A stretch of DNA of 53,682 bases from CAYRPN01 sp964426135 (GCA_964426135.1 CAYRPN010000027.1:1-53682), one strand, 5' to 3'; positions 43,812-52,614 are shown, counted from the stretch's first letter. Numbers and translations: made by a program. The notes: generated by a model from the letters alone, not told the origin.

Positions 43812-44822
43812 ATGAACCCGACCGCCGCGCCCAACGCTTCCGCGCCCGCTTCCACAGGCCCTTCACTGGCTATCGATCTGGCCGGGCTGAAGCTCGCCAA
43901 TCCGATGATGACCGCGTCGGGCACGTGTGGTTATGCCTACGAGTACGCCGACTACATGGACATGGCGAGCCTCGGCGCCTTCGTCACCAAGAGCATTTCC
44001 CCGCAGCCGCGCAAGGGCAACGAGGCGTACCGCATCGTGGAAACGCGCGGCGGCATGCTCAATGCGATCGGCCTGGCGAACGTGGGGCTCGAGACTTTTC
44101 TCGCCGAGAAGATGCCGCAGCTGCGCAAAATGCGGGCGACGGGCCCGCGCATCATCGTCAACGCGGTGGGGCACACCATCGATGAATATGTGACCGTCGC
44201 CGGCGGACTGTCGCAGGACGAAGACATCGACGCGATCGAGCTGAACGTGTCGTGCCCCAACGTCGCGGACGGCCTCGTCTTCGGCACCAATCCGCCGCTG
44301 CTCAAGGAACTGGTGACGCACGTGCGCCGCGCCATGCGGAAGCAGTGCAAACTCATCGTCAAGCTCTCACCCAATGCCGGCGACATCTGCGCCACCGCCG
44401 CTGCCGCGATCGAAGGCGGCGCCGAAATGCTGTCGATGGTCAACACTTTCAACGGCATGGCGATCGACATCCACAAACGCAAGACGCGCCTGGCCAACGG
44501 CAGCGGCGGCCTGAGCGGGCCGGCGATCCGGCCGCTGGCGATTTACCTCATCTCGCGCGTCTACCGCAACGTCTGCAAAAAAACCGGCGTGCCCATCATC
44601 GGCATGGGCGGCATCCAGTATTGGCAGGACGCGGTGGAGTTCCTGCTCGCCGGCGCCACGGGCCTGGCCGTCGGCACCGCGCTCTTCGTCGATCCCGCGA
44701 CTCCCATCAAGATCCAGGAAGGCATCCGCGGCTACCTCGCGCAACTCGGCGCGAAATCCATCAGCGACATCGTCGGCACCGCGCAGCTCCCGGGCGATCC
44801 GCCGCCGGCGCCGTATCCTTGA
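43812..44822 (+). CDS. pyrD: Dihydroorotate dehydrogenase, class 1B catalytic subunit
   Basis: 336 aa. It oxidises dihydroorotate to orotate in pyrimidine synthesis, using FMN. Motifs: LANPMMTASGTCGYAYEYAD, then IELNVSCPNVADGLVFGTNP with the catalytic Cys at about 148, VKLSPNAGDI, and IIGMGGIQYWQDAVEFLLAG. The Cys base and soluble form point to class 1B, which partners with the electron-transfer subunit PyrK; pyrK is not adjacent. The N-terminal 17 residues (NPTAAPNASAPASTGPS) are a disordered addition. Confidence 0.96.
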   Translation: MNPTAAPNASAPASTGPSLAIDLAGLKLANPMMTASGTCGYAYEYADYMDMASLGAFVTKSISPQPRKGNEAYRIVETRGGMLNAIGLANVGLETFLAEKMPQLRKMRATGPRIIVNAVGHTIDEYVTVAGGLSQDEDIDAIELNVSCPNVADGLVFGTNPPLLKELVTHVRRAMRKQCKLIVKLSPNAGDICATAAAAIEGGAEMLSMVNTFNGMAIDIHKRKTRLANGSGGLSGPAIRPLAIYLISRVYRNVCKKTGVPIIGMGGIQYWQDAVEFLLAGATGLAVGTALFVDPATPIKIQEGIRGYLAQLGAKSISDIVGTAQLPGDPPPAPYP

Positions 44823-44840
44823 TGCGCCGCGCTTCCACAA

Positions 44841-44878
44841 GCGTCAGGTGACGGCTCTTAAGAGCCGTCACCTGACGC
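44841..44878. repeat. Perfect 38-bp palindrome
   Basis: GCGTCAGGTGACGGCTCTT is followed immediately by its exact reverse complement, with no loop. It lies 19 bases after pyrD. A related GCGTCAGGCGACGCACG is at 12409-12425. There is no T-run, so a simple Rho-independent terminator is unlikely, though the structure could still stall or protect mRNA. Confidence 0.93.
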
Positions 44879-44950
44879 ACGCGGATCATTCGATGCACTC
44901 GCTTGTCGCGGTTCGTTCACCTCATCCATCCGCGTTCATCTGCGGCAAAT

Positions 44951-45397
44951 ATGGTCTCCAACTCAGAACGCAAGTTGTTCGACGAGATTCTCGAAGACGT
45001 CATCGACGCGCTTCCCGATCATCTGCACGCGCTGCTCGAAGAAGTGCCCGTCGTCGTCGAGGATCGTCCCTCGCGCAAGCTGCTGCGCGAGATGGAACTC
45101 GATCCCGACGAGGACGACCTCTGCGGCCTGCACAGCGGCGTCGCCCTGACCGAACGAAGCGTCGAGCACAGCGGCAACCTGCCCGACCAGATCACGCTCT
45201 TCCGCAACGCGATCATCGAGATGTCCGGCCTGCGCGATCTGCCCGAACATGGTGAAGTGCCGTTTTCAACGTTCGTGCAGGCGGAGAAGGACGCGGAGGC
45301 CGAGTTGGAGAAACAGATTCGCGTGACGCTGCTGCACGAGATGGGGCATCACTTCGGATTGGACGAGGATGATCTGGAGTCGCTGGGTTACGGATGA
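44951..45397 (+). CDS. Minimal metallopeptidase (zincin-like, DUF1025 type)
   Basis: 148 aa from ATG 44951 (MVSNSERKLFDEILEDVIDA). HEMGH is at 129-133, followed by HFGLDEDDL, the short gluzincin/metzincin-like signature of the PF06262 family (HExxH-x2-G-L-D). The N-terminal helix FDEILEDVIDALPDHLHALL is typical. It is cytoplasmic (no signal). The substrate is unknown. It is preceded by a CATCCATCCGCG...ATCTGCGGC repeat (about 44917-44946). Confidence 0.88.
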   Translation: MVSNSERKLFDEILEDVIDALPDHLHALLEEVPVVVEDRPSRKLLREMELDPDEDDLCGLHSGVALTERSVEHSGNLPDQITLFRNAIIEMSGLRDLPEHGEVPFSTFVQAEKDAEAELEKQIRVTLLHEMGHHFGLDEDDLESLGYG

Positions 45398-45414
45398 TCG
45401 CGGTCGATTCCGTC

Positions 45415-45550
45415 GTTTAGCCGCCGAGCTTTGCTCGGCGCGACGCCCCACTGGCCGCGAAGCATCGAACAGGTTCACACGCGTCGAGCAAAGCTCGACG
45501 GCTAAACGCGACGGATATTGACGCGAACGCGACGGATATTGACGCGAACG
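45415..45550. repeat. Inverted pair of GTTTAGC hairpins and a 21-bp tandem duplication
   Basis: 45415-45445: GTTTAGCCGCCGAGCTTTGC then TCGGCGCGACG. 45480-45507: its inverse, ending GACGGCTAAAC. 45508-45550: two copies of GCGACGGATATTGACGCGAA. The gap 45398-45559 has no gene. Confidence 0.88.
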
Positions 45551-45559
45551 TGGCGCCTA

Positions 45560-46690
45560 TCACGCCAACGTCCAGACATGAATCGGCGACGAATTGCCCG
45601 GATATTTGCCATCCTTCAATTGTCGACCATTGCCGTTGCTGCCGCCAACCGTCGCGGCTACTGCGATGCGCTTGCCGTCCGGATGCAGCGCCAGGGCGTG
45701 ACAATTCTGCATCTTCGTCGTGGCGAAGAGCGGTTCCTTCTCGCCAGGTTTCAGGAGCAGTAATTTGCCGTTACCCGGTTGCCCGCTGGTCACCGCGATG
45801 AGGTAGCCGTCCGCGTGCTCGATCAGTTCGTAGACAAAACCATCCTTCGGCTCACCCAACGGCATGTCCAGATCCTGCTTGCCCGTCTTCCAGTCGAAGC
45901 GAAGGATGCGAGGCGAGCACTCGACAAAGCCGCCGGTCTTCGGCGTCGCGCCGGCGACGTAAAGAAACGCGCCGTCGCGCGAAAATGTCAGCACCCGCGC
46001 GCCGCCCACATCCTGAATCCGGTCGAGTTTGTGGAGGACGGACGCGTCGAACTGGCGGAAGGTTTTGCCTGCTTTCAAGTCCCACTGCCTCACAACGCCT
46101 TTCAGATCGCCGCTGATCAGCGTGCCGTCCGGATGAAACGCGACGGCATACACATCCTCGCCATGCTCCTTCAACTCGTGCAACAGCTTGCCATCCGCAG
46201 CATTCCACACGCGGACGATTCCATCGCGGCCGCACGAAGCGAGTTTCGCGCCTCCCGCCCAAAGCCCAGGCATGGCAATGCCTGGGCTTTGGGCGGCAGA
46301 AGTACCGGCGCCTAGCGCAAGCTGGCGAATCCAGCCATCGTGCGCCTTCTCACGCGACCACTTCTGTGCGAGTTCCTTCGTCACATCCCAGCACGTCAGC
46401 CGGCCCCATGTATCAGCGGTAAACAAGCAAGACGTTTCGCCGAGTTTCGCCGTGGCCAACGCATCGACGAAGCCGTGATGATGTCCACGAATCACGGGCA
46501 ATTCTTTCAACTCGCCGGTCGTTGCCGAAGCATCGAATAGTCGCACGCCTGCGTCATACGTACCGACCGCCAGCAGCCGGCCATCGCTCGTGAAGCGCAT
46601 GACGCCCGCCTGCCGATCGAGCGTGATCGGCTTGCCGAGTTCCTTCGGCGCGGGCTTCGTCGCGGCGGGTTGTGTCTTATCGTTTGCCAT
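45560..46690 (-). CDS. WD40 repeat protein with palindrome insert
   Basis: 376 aa from ATG 46690 (MANDKTQPAATKPAPKELGK). It has at least five WD40 units: GVMRFTSDGRLLAVGTYDAG, then VDALATAKL..CLFTADTWGRLTCWD, ASCGRDGIVRVWN, VYAVAFHPDGTLISGDLKGV (VRQWD) and a C-terminal ALHPDGKRIAVAA. No signal peptide is seen, so it is a cytoplasmic beta-propeller scaffold. Between WIRQLALGAG and GAKLASCGRDG, residues about 131-145 are encoded by a near-perfect palindrome (46255-46296). It is the last gene of the DUF1549-DUF1501-WD40 set. Confidence 0.9.
   Translation of the reverse strand: MANDKTQPAATKPAPKELGKPITLDRQAGVMRFTSDGRLLAVGTYDAGVRLFDASATTGELKELPVIRGHHHGFVDALATAKLGETSCLFTADTWGRLTCWDVTKELAQKWSREKAHDGWIRQLALGAGTSAAQSPGIAMPGLWAGGAKLASCGRDGIVRVWNAADGKLLHELKEHGEDVYAVAFHPDGTLISGDLKGVVRQWDLKAGKTFRQFDASVLHKLDRIQDVGGARVLTFSRDGAFLYVAGATPKTGGFVECSPRILRFDWKTGKQDLDMPLGEPKDGFVYELIEHADGYLIAVTSGQPGNGKLLLLKPGEKEPLFATTKMQNCHALALHPDGKRIAVAATVGGSNGNGRQLKDGKYPGNSSPIHVWTLA
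46255..46296. repeat. 42-bp perfect inverted repeat inside the WD40 gene
   Basis: Arms of 19 bp, CCGCCCAAAGCCCAGGCAT and its exact reverse complement, around the 4-base loop GGCA. It is in frame, adding a peptide with SPGIAMPGLWA. Confidence 0.95.
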
Positions 46691-46695
46691 CTTTC

Positions 46696-46788
46696 GTAGG
46701 GTGGGCATCGCCCACCATCGATCGTGCAAGGTTCATCGTGGTGGGCAGTGCCCACCCTACACCCTACACGCTAAACCCTAAACCCTTC
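46696..46788. repeat. GTAG-headed hairpin pair and CCCTAAA units upstream of the WD40 gene
   Basis: 46696-46716 (GTAGGGTGGGCATCGCCCAC then C) faces 46740-46760 (GGTGGGCAGTGCCCACCCTA then C), the same family as at 29634-29700. 46757-46788 carries CCCTACA/CCCTAAA units. The element starts six bases upstream of the WD40 ATG, so it forms that gene's leader. Confidence 0.85.
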
Positions 46789-46790
46789 CC

Positions 46791-48083
46791 TCACGCCAGC
46801 GCCTCCTTGATCGCCCTCATCTCCTCGTGCGCGATCGGCAGCGGTTGCCCGTGATTGTCGTACTCCACTTCGTAGGAACTCACGCCCAAGGCCTGGAACC
46901 ACGTGTGGAACATCGCGCCGATGTCGTGGCCCTTGTCCTTGACGAACACGCCTTGATCGTCGGTCGCGCCGACCACCGTGCCGCGCTTCACCCCGCAGCC
47001 CGCCATTGCCATCGACCAGCACTCGGGCCAATGGTCGCGGCCCAGGTGCCCGTTGATGCGCGGGGTTCGCCCGAACTCGCTGATCGCAATGACCAGCACG
47101 TGATCGAGCATTGAGCGCTTGTCGAGGTCTTCGATCACCGCGCTGAACGCCTGGTCGAACTTGCCGACGAGCGAGGCCTGCCCGTTGAAGTTGTCGCCGT
47201 GCGTGTCCCAGCCGTAGCTGGTGACGTTCACGAACCGCACGCCGGCTTCGAGCATGCGCCGAGCGACGAGCATATGCCGGCCCAGATCGTGGGTGCCGTA
47301 GCGCTCGATGTCGCGCGGATCGAGCTTGGTCGTGTCGAACAAATCCTGCCGCTTCATCAACTCGCGGGCCATGTCGAAGACGGCCATGCTCGTGTCCGTG
47401 CTGCTGTGCGGGCGTTTGGCGGCGTAGCGGCGGTTGAGCGCTTCGCGCAGCTCGTTGCGTTCCCCATCCGCGTCGGCGGTGATCGTGTCGGGTCGCAGCA
47501 GATTCTCCGGCGGCTTGCCGTCGCCGAACGCCAGGGCGCCATAGCGCGGCCCTAGAAACCCGCCATGCTCCGCCTTGAACCCGCCGCTGCCGGGCTTGAC
47601 CCAGACATACGGCGGCAAATTGCTCTGCCCCGGCCCAAGCAACTTGGCGATGGCGGAGCCGAAGTAGGGGTACGTCACGCCGCGGTTTTTCGGATCGCCG
47701 CGCAAGATGCGCGGCACGCCTGCGGAGTGCGAGTTATCGAGCGTGGCGAGATTGCGAACGACGCAAAGCTGGTGCGCCAGCTTCGCGGAGCGCGGCAAAA
47801 GCTCGCTGAAATGCGTGCCCTTGACGCTGGTGGGGATGGAGCGGAACGGCCCGCCGAACTCCGTGTCGGGCTTGGGGTCCCAGCTTTCAAACTGGCTGAT
47901 GCCGCCGTCGAGCCAGACGAAGAGCACCTGCTTGTCTTTCTGCTTGATCGCATCGGCGACGGCGGGCAGCGCGAGTCCGCCGCAGGTCAGCGCCGCGCTG
48001 CCGCCTGCGAACGCGGAAAGAATCGCGCGACGCGAGATCGCGTGATCGATGGGGGTGCAGAGATGAGTGGCATTCGATCGCAT
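46791..48083 (-). CDS. DUF1501 domain-containing protein (Tat-exported sulfatase-like)
   Basis: 430 aa from ATG 48083. The N-terminus has a twin-arginine motif (ISRRAILSAFAGGSAALTCG, RR at 18-19). DUF1501 features: VLFVWLDGGISQFESWDPKP, then CVVRNLATLDNSHSAGVPRI, RFVNVTSYGWDTHGDNF, and VLVIAISEFGRTPRINGHLG with RDHWPECWSMAMAG. The family is hugely expanded in Planctomycetota and is related to the alkaline phosphatase/sulfatase superfamily. It is almost always next to a DUF1549/DUF1553 gene, as here. Confidence 0.95.
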   Translation of the reverse strand: MRSNATHLCTPIDHAISRRAILSAFAGGSAALTCGGLALPAVADAIKQKDKQVLFVWLDGGISQFESWDPKPDTEFGGPFRSIPTSVKGTHFSELLPRSAKLAHQLCVVRNLATLDNSHSAGVPRILRGDPKNRGVTYPYFGSAIAKLLGPGQSNLPPYVWVKPGSGGFKAEHGGFLGPRYGALAFGDGKPPENLLRPDTITADADGERNELREALNRRYAAKRPHSSTDTSMAVFDMARELMKRQDLFDTTKLDPRDIERYGTHDLGRHMLVARRMLEAGVRFVNVTSYGWDTHGDNFNGQASLVGKFDQAFSAVIEDLDKRSMLDHVLVIAISEFGRTPRINGHLGRDHWPECWSMAMAGCGVKRGTVVGATDDQGVFVKDKGHDIGAMFHTWFQALGVSSYEVEYDNHGQPLPIAHEEMRAIKEALA

Positions 48084-48104
48084 GATTCGCTGACGAACGA
48101 CATT

Positions 48105-48193
48105 GGTTAGCGGTCGGGCCGAGTCTTCGAGGCCCACCTGTGTTTCGAGCGCCAAGACGGGTGGGCCTCGCGGACTCGGCCCGACCGCTAACC
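48105..48193. repeat. 88-bp palindromic element, copy 2, inverted
   Basis: 34-nt arms 48105-48138 and 48160-48193. It is the same element as 12433-12520 in opposite orientation: the loop sequences differ and the two arm variants are exchanged. It separates DUF1501 from DUF1549/DUF1553. Confidence 0.9.
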
Positions 48194-48210
48194 GCGAAAA
48201 CCGACGCGTC

Positions 48211-49854
48211 TCAATGATTCACCTGAAACTCCGCTGACGCAAGCAGGGCCCACGCCAGGTTGGTGATCGCTTCGATTCTACGACCTTCGTGCTTTTTCAC
48301 GAAGGCCTCCGTCATCGCGCGTTCTTCGGCATCGGGCAGGCGCGTGAGAACGGAGAGGTAAAGGTCCTCCGCCAGTTTGCCCGCATCGGCCTGCTTGCTC
48401 AGGCGATCGACGAGATTGCCTTCGCGCGGTTTCAGCAGCGTGAGGAACACCGCGTCGTTGCGCATGAACAGCGCGCCCTTGAGCGTGTGATCCACCATCT
48501 CCTCCGGCTCCTTCGGCTCGGCGGCGAAGGTGGCGTCGAAGCGTTTCTTCAAGTCGTCGAACGTCACCGTCGCCTCGCCTTTGGAATCCTTCGCCGGCTT
48601 CGCGCTGCTGACACGTGCCATCTCGCCGGTGGCGATCAGCACGCAGCGCAGCAGTTGCTCGCTGGAGAGCCTGCGTTCGAGGGCGACGGCGAATCGGTCC
48701 TGCGCTGCAGCCGCGCCAGTAGCGCTCGCGCTCGGTGCGGCACTCGACCGCTGATACGTCTTCGTCAGCGCAAGCTCGCGCAGCAGCCGGCGCGTGTCGT
48801 ACTTGTGGGCGACGAACTCTTTCGCCAGCAGTTCGAGGAGCTGCGGATGCGAAGGGGGATTGTCCTTGTGATGCAGATCGAGCGGATGCACGAGGCCGCG
48901 GCCCATCATTACGAACCACAGGCGGTTCACCGCGTTGCGGGCGAACTGCTCGTTCGCATCCGAGGGCAGCAGTTCCGCGATCCTCGCCATCGGACTGAAC
49001 GCGGGCACCGGCGGCAGATTCTTCTGCTTGTCGGCGGGCACGGCGAACTCCTTGCCCTTCTCCGGCGCGGGCACATCAAACTCCGGCATGCCCGGCACGC
49101 GCGGGCCGGTCTGCTTCGGCTCCTTGCCGAAGACGGAGGCGAACTCCAGCTTCTTCGTCATCGGCTTCTCGCTCACGGCGGGGAACGCGCCGCCGTGCAG
49201 GTTCAAGTTGAGATAGACCGCGTAAAGCCCCTGGAAATCGCTCTGTTTGTAATCGCGCACGGTCAGGTGGTTGTGGCACTGGGCGCATTGCAAATCCGTG
49301 CCCAGGAACAGTCTGCCTACGTCGCGGGTCAGGCCCGGATAGTCCGTCGGATTCTCGCCGTATTTCTCCAGTCGCTTGGAATAGAAGAACGCGCTGGCGC
49401 GGGTCTTTTCATTGCGAGGATCGGGGTTGAGGATTTCCCGCGCGAGCTGATCCCACGGCTTGTTCGCCTTGAACGACTCGAGCAGATACGCCTGCCACTC
49501 CGCGTGGTCGCCGCGGCGTTCCATGAGCATGATGTGGAAGAGTTCCGCCATGCGGCGCGGGTAGTGGTCGCCGGCCATGAGTTGATCGATGAGCTTGCCG
49601 CGCTTGTCAGGCGATTGGTCGGCGAGGAACGCGCGGGCTTCGTCGAGCGTGGGAATGCTGCCGGTGAAGTCGAGATAGATGCGGCGAACGAACTCGGCGT
49701 CGTCGGATAGCGCGGCGAGCGGAGCGTTCTTCGCGCCGGCTTCGATGAGGGCGTCGATCTGCTGGTGCAGCGGGGCGGCGGCGTGGGCGAACGAGCAGGC
49801 AATCGCCGTCGTGACGAGCGTGAACTGAATCGGAATGATCCGGCGAAAGAGCAT
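48211..49854 (-). CDS. DUF1549/DUF1553 domain protein with CxxCH
   Basis: 547 aa from ATG 49854 with a signal peptide (MLFRRIIPIQFTLVTTAIAC, ending SFAHA). The DUF1549 region (about 30-205) includes VRRIYLDFTGSIPTLDEARA and a CAQCH motif at 190-194 (GTDLQCAQCHNHLTVRDYKQ), which could bind haem covalently. The DUF1553 region (about 300-540) has RNAVNRLWFVMMGRGLVHPL and LLELLAKEFVAHKYDTRRLL. It works with the neighbouring DUF1501 protein in a pathway not yet defined biochemically. A short Ala/Ser-rich insert is near SSAAPSASATGAAAAQD. Confidence 0.94.
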   Translation of the reverse strand: MLFRRIIPIQFTLVTTAIACSFAHAAAPLHQQIDALIEAGAKNAPLAALSDDAEFVRRIYLDFTGSIPTLDEARAFLADQSPDKRGKLIDQLMAGDHYPRRMAELFHIMLMERRGDHAEWQAYLLESFKANKPWDQLAREILNPDPRNEKTRASAFFYSKRLEKYGENPTDYPGLTRDVGRLFLGTDLQCAQCHNHLTVRDYKQSDFQGLYAVYLNLNLHGGAFPAVSEKPMTKKLEFASVFGKEPKQTGPRVPGMPEFDVPAPEKGKEFAVPADKQKNLPPVPAFSPMARIAELLPSDANEQFARNAVNRLWFVMMGRGLVHPLDLHHKDNPPSHPQLLELLAKEFVAHKYDTRRLLRELALTKTYQRSSAAPSASATGAAAAQDRFAVALERRLSSEQLLRCVLIATGEMARVSSAKPAKDSKGEATVTFDDLKKRFDATFAAEPKEPEEMVDHTLKGALFMRNDAVFLTLLKPREGNLVDRLSKQADAGKLAEDLYLSVLTRLPDAEERAMTEAFVKKHEGRRIEAITNLAWALLASAEFQVNH

Positions 49855-49893
49855 GGGTGGTACGCAACAATCGGCGAGAAGCGGTGAATCGTC

Positions 49894-50010
49894 GTAGCCG
49901 CAGCGTCCTCGCTGGGCGTCGGTATTCGTGCCAGTCGCATGGGCGACGCGCGGCGAGGACGCCGCGGCTATGTCAAGTCCGATCGGACGACTTGGAAAGT
50001 CGTCCCACAT
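49894..50010. repeat. GTAGCCGCAGCGTCC inverted pair and second copy of the GGACGACTT hairpin
   Basis: 49894-49914 (GTAGCCGCAGCGTCCTCGCT) faces 49953-49972 (GCGAGGACGCCGCGGCTATG). 49983-50010 (TCGGACGACTTGGAAAGTCG then TCCCACAT) is identical to 15364-15391. Confidence 0.85.
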
Positions 50011-50031
50011 CTGGCTTCAGCGCATGAGGCA

Positions 50032-51339
50032 TCACTTCGCGCTGAGTTTCGCCGCGCCGATGTCCAGGCACTTGATCTTGTTCTGATCGCGGACGATGAG
50101 CAGGCCGGCGCTGTACGCCATGGGCGCCCAGACCATTTCGCCCTTGCCATCGAGCACCTTGGCGCGGGCGAGTTCCTTGTATTCCTTCGGATTCGCTTCA
50201 GCGAGGTGCAGCGTGCCCTTGTCGCCCTCGAGTGCGACGAGCAGATCGCCGATCAGCAGCACGTTGCCACGGGAGAAGCTGGGTTCCTCGCCGGTGCGCC
50301 AGACGATCTTGCCGTCGTTGGGATCGATGCAGGCCAGGCCGCCGTGTTTGCGGTTCGCCTTGTTCAGCTTGGCGTTCTCGTTGATGTTGGCGTAGAGGTG
50401 GCCGCCGTGGTTGATCGCGGGATGAATCTGGCAGCCGTCGCCTTTGTAGCGGAAGAGTTCGTCGAACTTGTACTCGTCGCCGTTCTTCGTGACTTTGATC
50501 ATCACGGAGCCGTCCTCGTAACCACCGGTGACAAAAATGCGCTGGCCATCGGGCAGCACGGTGGGGGCGGGGATGGCGAACTTGACGGAGTAGCCGTTGT
50601 ATTTCCAGATGAGCTTGCCGGTGTCGGGGTTGATGAAGGAGACCTGGTTGTTGGTGATCTGGAGGATGCCGGTTTCGCCGCAGACGGTACGGATGATGGG
50701 CGAGGAGTAGTAGTCGCTGGCGTATTTTCCGCCGGCGTCCTTGGCGGGCGATTCCCACACGATCTCGCCGGTCTTCTTGTTGAGCGCCGCGAGGATCGGC
50801 GTTTCGCCGTGCGTGGGCGTGACGATGACCGTGTCCTTGTACGGCAGCGGCGATTGTGCGTAGCCCCAGTTGAGTTTGCCTTCTTTCCACTTCTTGCCCA
50901 GTTGCAGCGACCAGACGGGCTTCTGCGTCTTTCGGCTGATGCAGTGCATGTGTCCGAGACAGCCGACGGTGTAGATGTGTTCGTCATCGACGGTGGGGGT
51001 GGAACGGGAGCCGTGGTAGGAAACTTTTCCCTTGGCTTCGTAAGCGTACTTCCATTTCTCCGCTCCGGTCTTCAGATCAAAAACGCGCAGGACATCGCCC
51101 GCATCGCTGTCACGGTCGAGGAAAAAGACCTCGCCATCGCGGATCGCCGGTCCGCCGAAGCCCGGGCCGATGTCGTGCGACCAGAGCGCCTTCGGGCCAT
51201 CCGCGGGCCATGATCGTGCAATCTTGTCGGGCGAGGTGGCGTCGCGGTTAGCGCCGAGGAACTGCGACCAGTCGGCCAGAGCGGCCGCGCCGAGGAAAAG
51301 ACCTGCAAACACAGCGATCAACATGAATCGAAAACGCAT
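50032..51339 (-). CDS. Secreted PQQ-like beta-propeller protein
   Basis: 435 aa with a signal peptide (MRFRFMLIAVFAGLFLGAAA). The mature start DWSQFLGANRDATSPDKIAR is the WxQFLGxNRDG variant common in planctomycete PQQ-like proteins. Blades show GAEKWKY, KPVWSLQ, GEIVWES, GKLIWKY and GKIVWRT. It is upstream of the DUF1549/1553 gene on the same strand, as is frequent in these clusters, and may share its function. Pair 8960-10222 is a distant paralog. Confidence 0.92.
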   Translation of the reverse strand: MRFRFMLIAVFAGLFLGAAALADWSQFLGANRDATSPDKIARSWPADGPKALWSHDIGPGFGGPAIRDGEVFFLDRDSDAGDVLRVFDLKTGAEKWKYAYEAKGKVSYHGSRSTPTVDDEHIYTVGCLGHMHCISRKTQKPVWSLQLGKKWKEGKLNWGYAQSPLPYKDTVIVTPTHGETPILAALNKKTGEIVWESPAKDAGGKYASDYYSSPIIRTVCGETGILQITNNQVSFINPDTGKLIWKYNGYSVKFAIPAPTVLPDGQRIFVTGGYEDGSVMIKVTKNGDEYKFDELFRYKGDGCQIHPAINHGGHLYANINENAKLNKANRKHGGLACIDPNDGKIVWRTGEEPSFSRGNVLLIGDLLVALEGDKGTLHLAEANPKEYKELARAKVLDGKGEMVWAPMAYSAGLLIVRDQNKIKCLDIGAAKLSAK

Positions 51340-51514
51340 GCGGAAACTCCGGATTCAAAGAGGCGGGAAGACAACGGGCGAGCAGTTTACCGCCTCGGCG
51401 TGACGACTCCATGAATTGGCGGGGCGTGCATCAGGGGTTACGAGGCCCAGGGCGCGGGGATGATGCCGCAGGTCGCCGCCATGCACATCGCGTCGACTGC
51501 TACCATGTCGCCGC
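51340..51514. promoter_or_regulatory. Divergent promoter region (unresolved)
   Basis: 175 bp between the minus-strand PQQ-like gene and the plus-strand Gfo/Idh/MocA gene. Both promoters must lie here or nearby. I see no convincing -35/-10 pair and no repeat element. Confidence 0.35.
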
Positions 51515-52612
51515 ATGAGCGAATCCATCGAACGAATCCCGGTAGCCGTGATCGGCGTGGGCCGCATGGGCAGGCATCACGCGCGGGTTTATCGCAATCT
51601 GCCGCAGGCGCAGCTCCTGGCCGTGGTCGATGCGGATGCCGATCGCGCCGCTGCTTCCGCACAGGAGCACGGCTGTGCGGCGGTCGCATCGGTTGAAGAG
51701 TTGCTCGCGACGTTTCCGCAGGTGAGAGCGGTGACCGTCGCGGTGCCCACGGTGCATCATCTGGCCGCCGCCGCGCCGCTGCTTTCGCGCGGCATCGCCT
51801 GCCTCGTGGAAAAGCCGATCGCCCCGACCAGCGCGGAGGGAAGGCACATCGTCGACGTCGCCCAGCGGCACCGCGCGGTGCTGCAAGTCGGCCACACGGA
51901 GCGATTCAATCCCGCCGTCCGCGCCGTCGCCAACATGGGGGTGACGCCGCGGTTCATTGAAGTGGACCGCATCAGCCCGATGTCGTTCCGTTCGCTGGAC
52001 ATCGGCGTGGTGATGGACATGATGATCCACGACCTGGACATCGTGCTGTCGCTGGTGAACTCGCCGCTGGTGAAGGTGGATGCCGTGGGCGTCGCGGTGC
52101 TGGGCCAGCACGAGGACGTGGCCAACGCCCGGCTGCAGTTCCAGAACGGCTGCGTCGCCAATCTCACCGCGAGCCGGCTGGCGATGAAGACGGAACGCAA
52201 GCTGCGTCTGTTCAGCGAGAAGGCGTACGTGAGCCTCGATTACCACAAGCGGGCGGGCATTCTGATCCGCAAGAGCGACAACGCCGACGCACTGAACAAT
52301 CTTCGCGAACAGATTCAAGCCGGCGCCGACCTGACGAGCCTGGACTACACCGACCTGGTCAGCATCGACGAACTTCGCATGGACGACGGGCAACCCGGTG
52401 CGAACGCGGCGAGCGGCGGCAATCCTTCGGTCAGCGCCGGCAGCAGTGATCCGTTGACCGCGGAGCTCACCAGCTTTCTCCAGTGCGTGCGCGACGGCAG
52501 CAAGCCCATCGTCGACGGCCACGCCGGCATCGCCGCGGTGGAGGCTGCGGAGCGCGTCGTCGCCGCGATCGCGGGCCACCGCTGGGAGGGGCTGACGGAG
52601 TGGGAAGCGTAG
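51515..52612 (+). CDS. Gfo/Idh/MocA family NAD(P)-dependent oxidoreductase
   Basis: 365 aa. The N-terminal Rossmann fold has VAVIGVGRMGRHHARVY (GxGxxG, 14-19), with D39 or D41 at the end of the second strand. The catalytic EKP is at 99-101, then QVGHTERFNPAVRAV and DMMIHDLDIVLSL. The HTERFNPA and IHDLD pattern resembles UDP-N-acetylglucosamine 3-dehydrogenase-like members that sit near lpx genes, but no lpx gene is in view. Near the C-terminus is a Ser/Gly/Asn-rich loop (GQPGANAASGGNPSVSAGSS) that looks like added linker. Confidence 0.88.
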   Translation: MSESIERIPVAVIGVGRMGRHHARVYRNLPQAQLLAVVDADADRAAASAQEHGCAAVASVEELLATFPQVRAVTVAVPTVHHLAAAAPLLSRGIACLVEKPIAPTSAEGRHIVDVAQRHRAVLQVGHTERFNPAVRAVANMGVTPRFIEVDRISPMSFRSLDIGVVMDMMIHDLDIVLSLVNSPLVKVDAVGVAVLGQHEDVANARLQFQNGCVANLTASRLAMKTERKLRLFSEKAYVSLDYHKRAGILIRKSDNADALNNLREQIQAGADLTSLDYTDLVSIDELRMDDGQPGANAASGGNPSVSAGSSDPLTAELTSFLQCVRDGSKPIVDGHAGIAAVEAAERVVAAIAGHRWEGLTEWEA

Positions 52613-52614
52613 GC

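Noticed and set aside
44841..44878. A Rho-independent terminator for pyrD
   Set aside because: It is a loopless palindrome without a following T-run.
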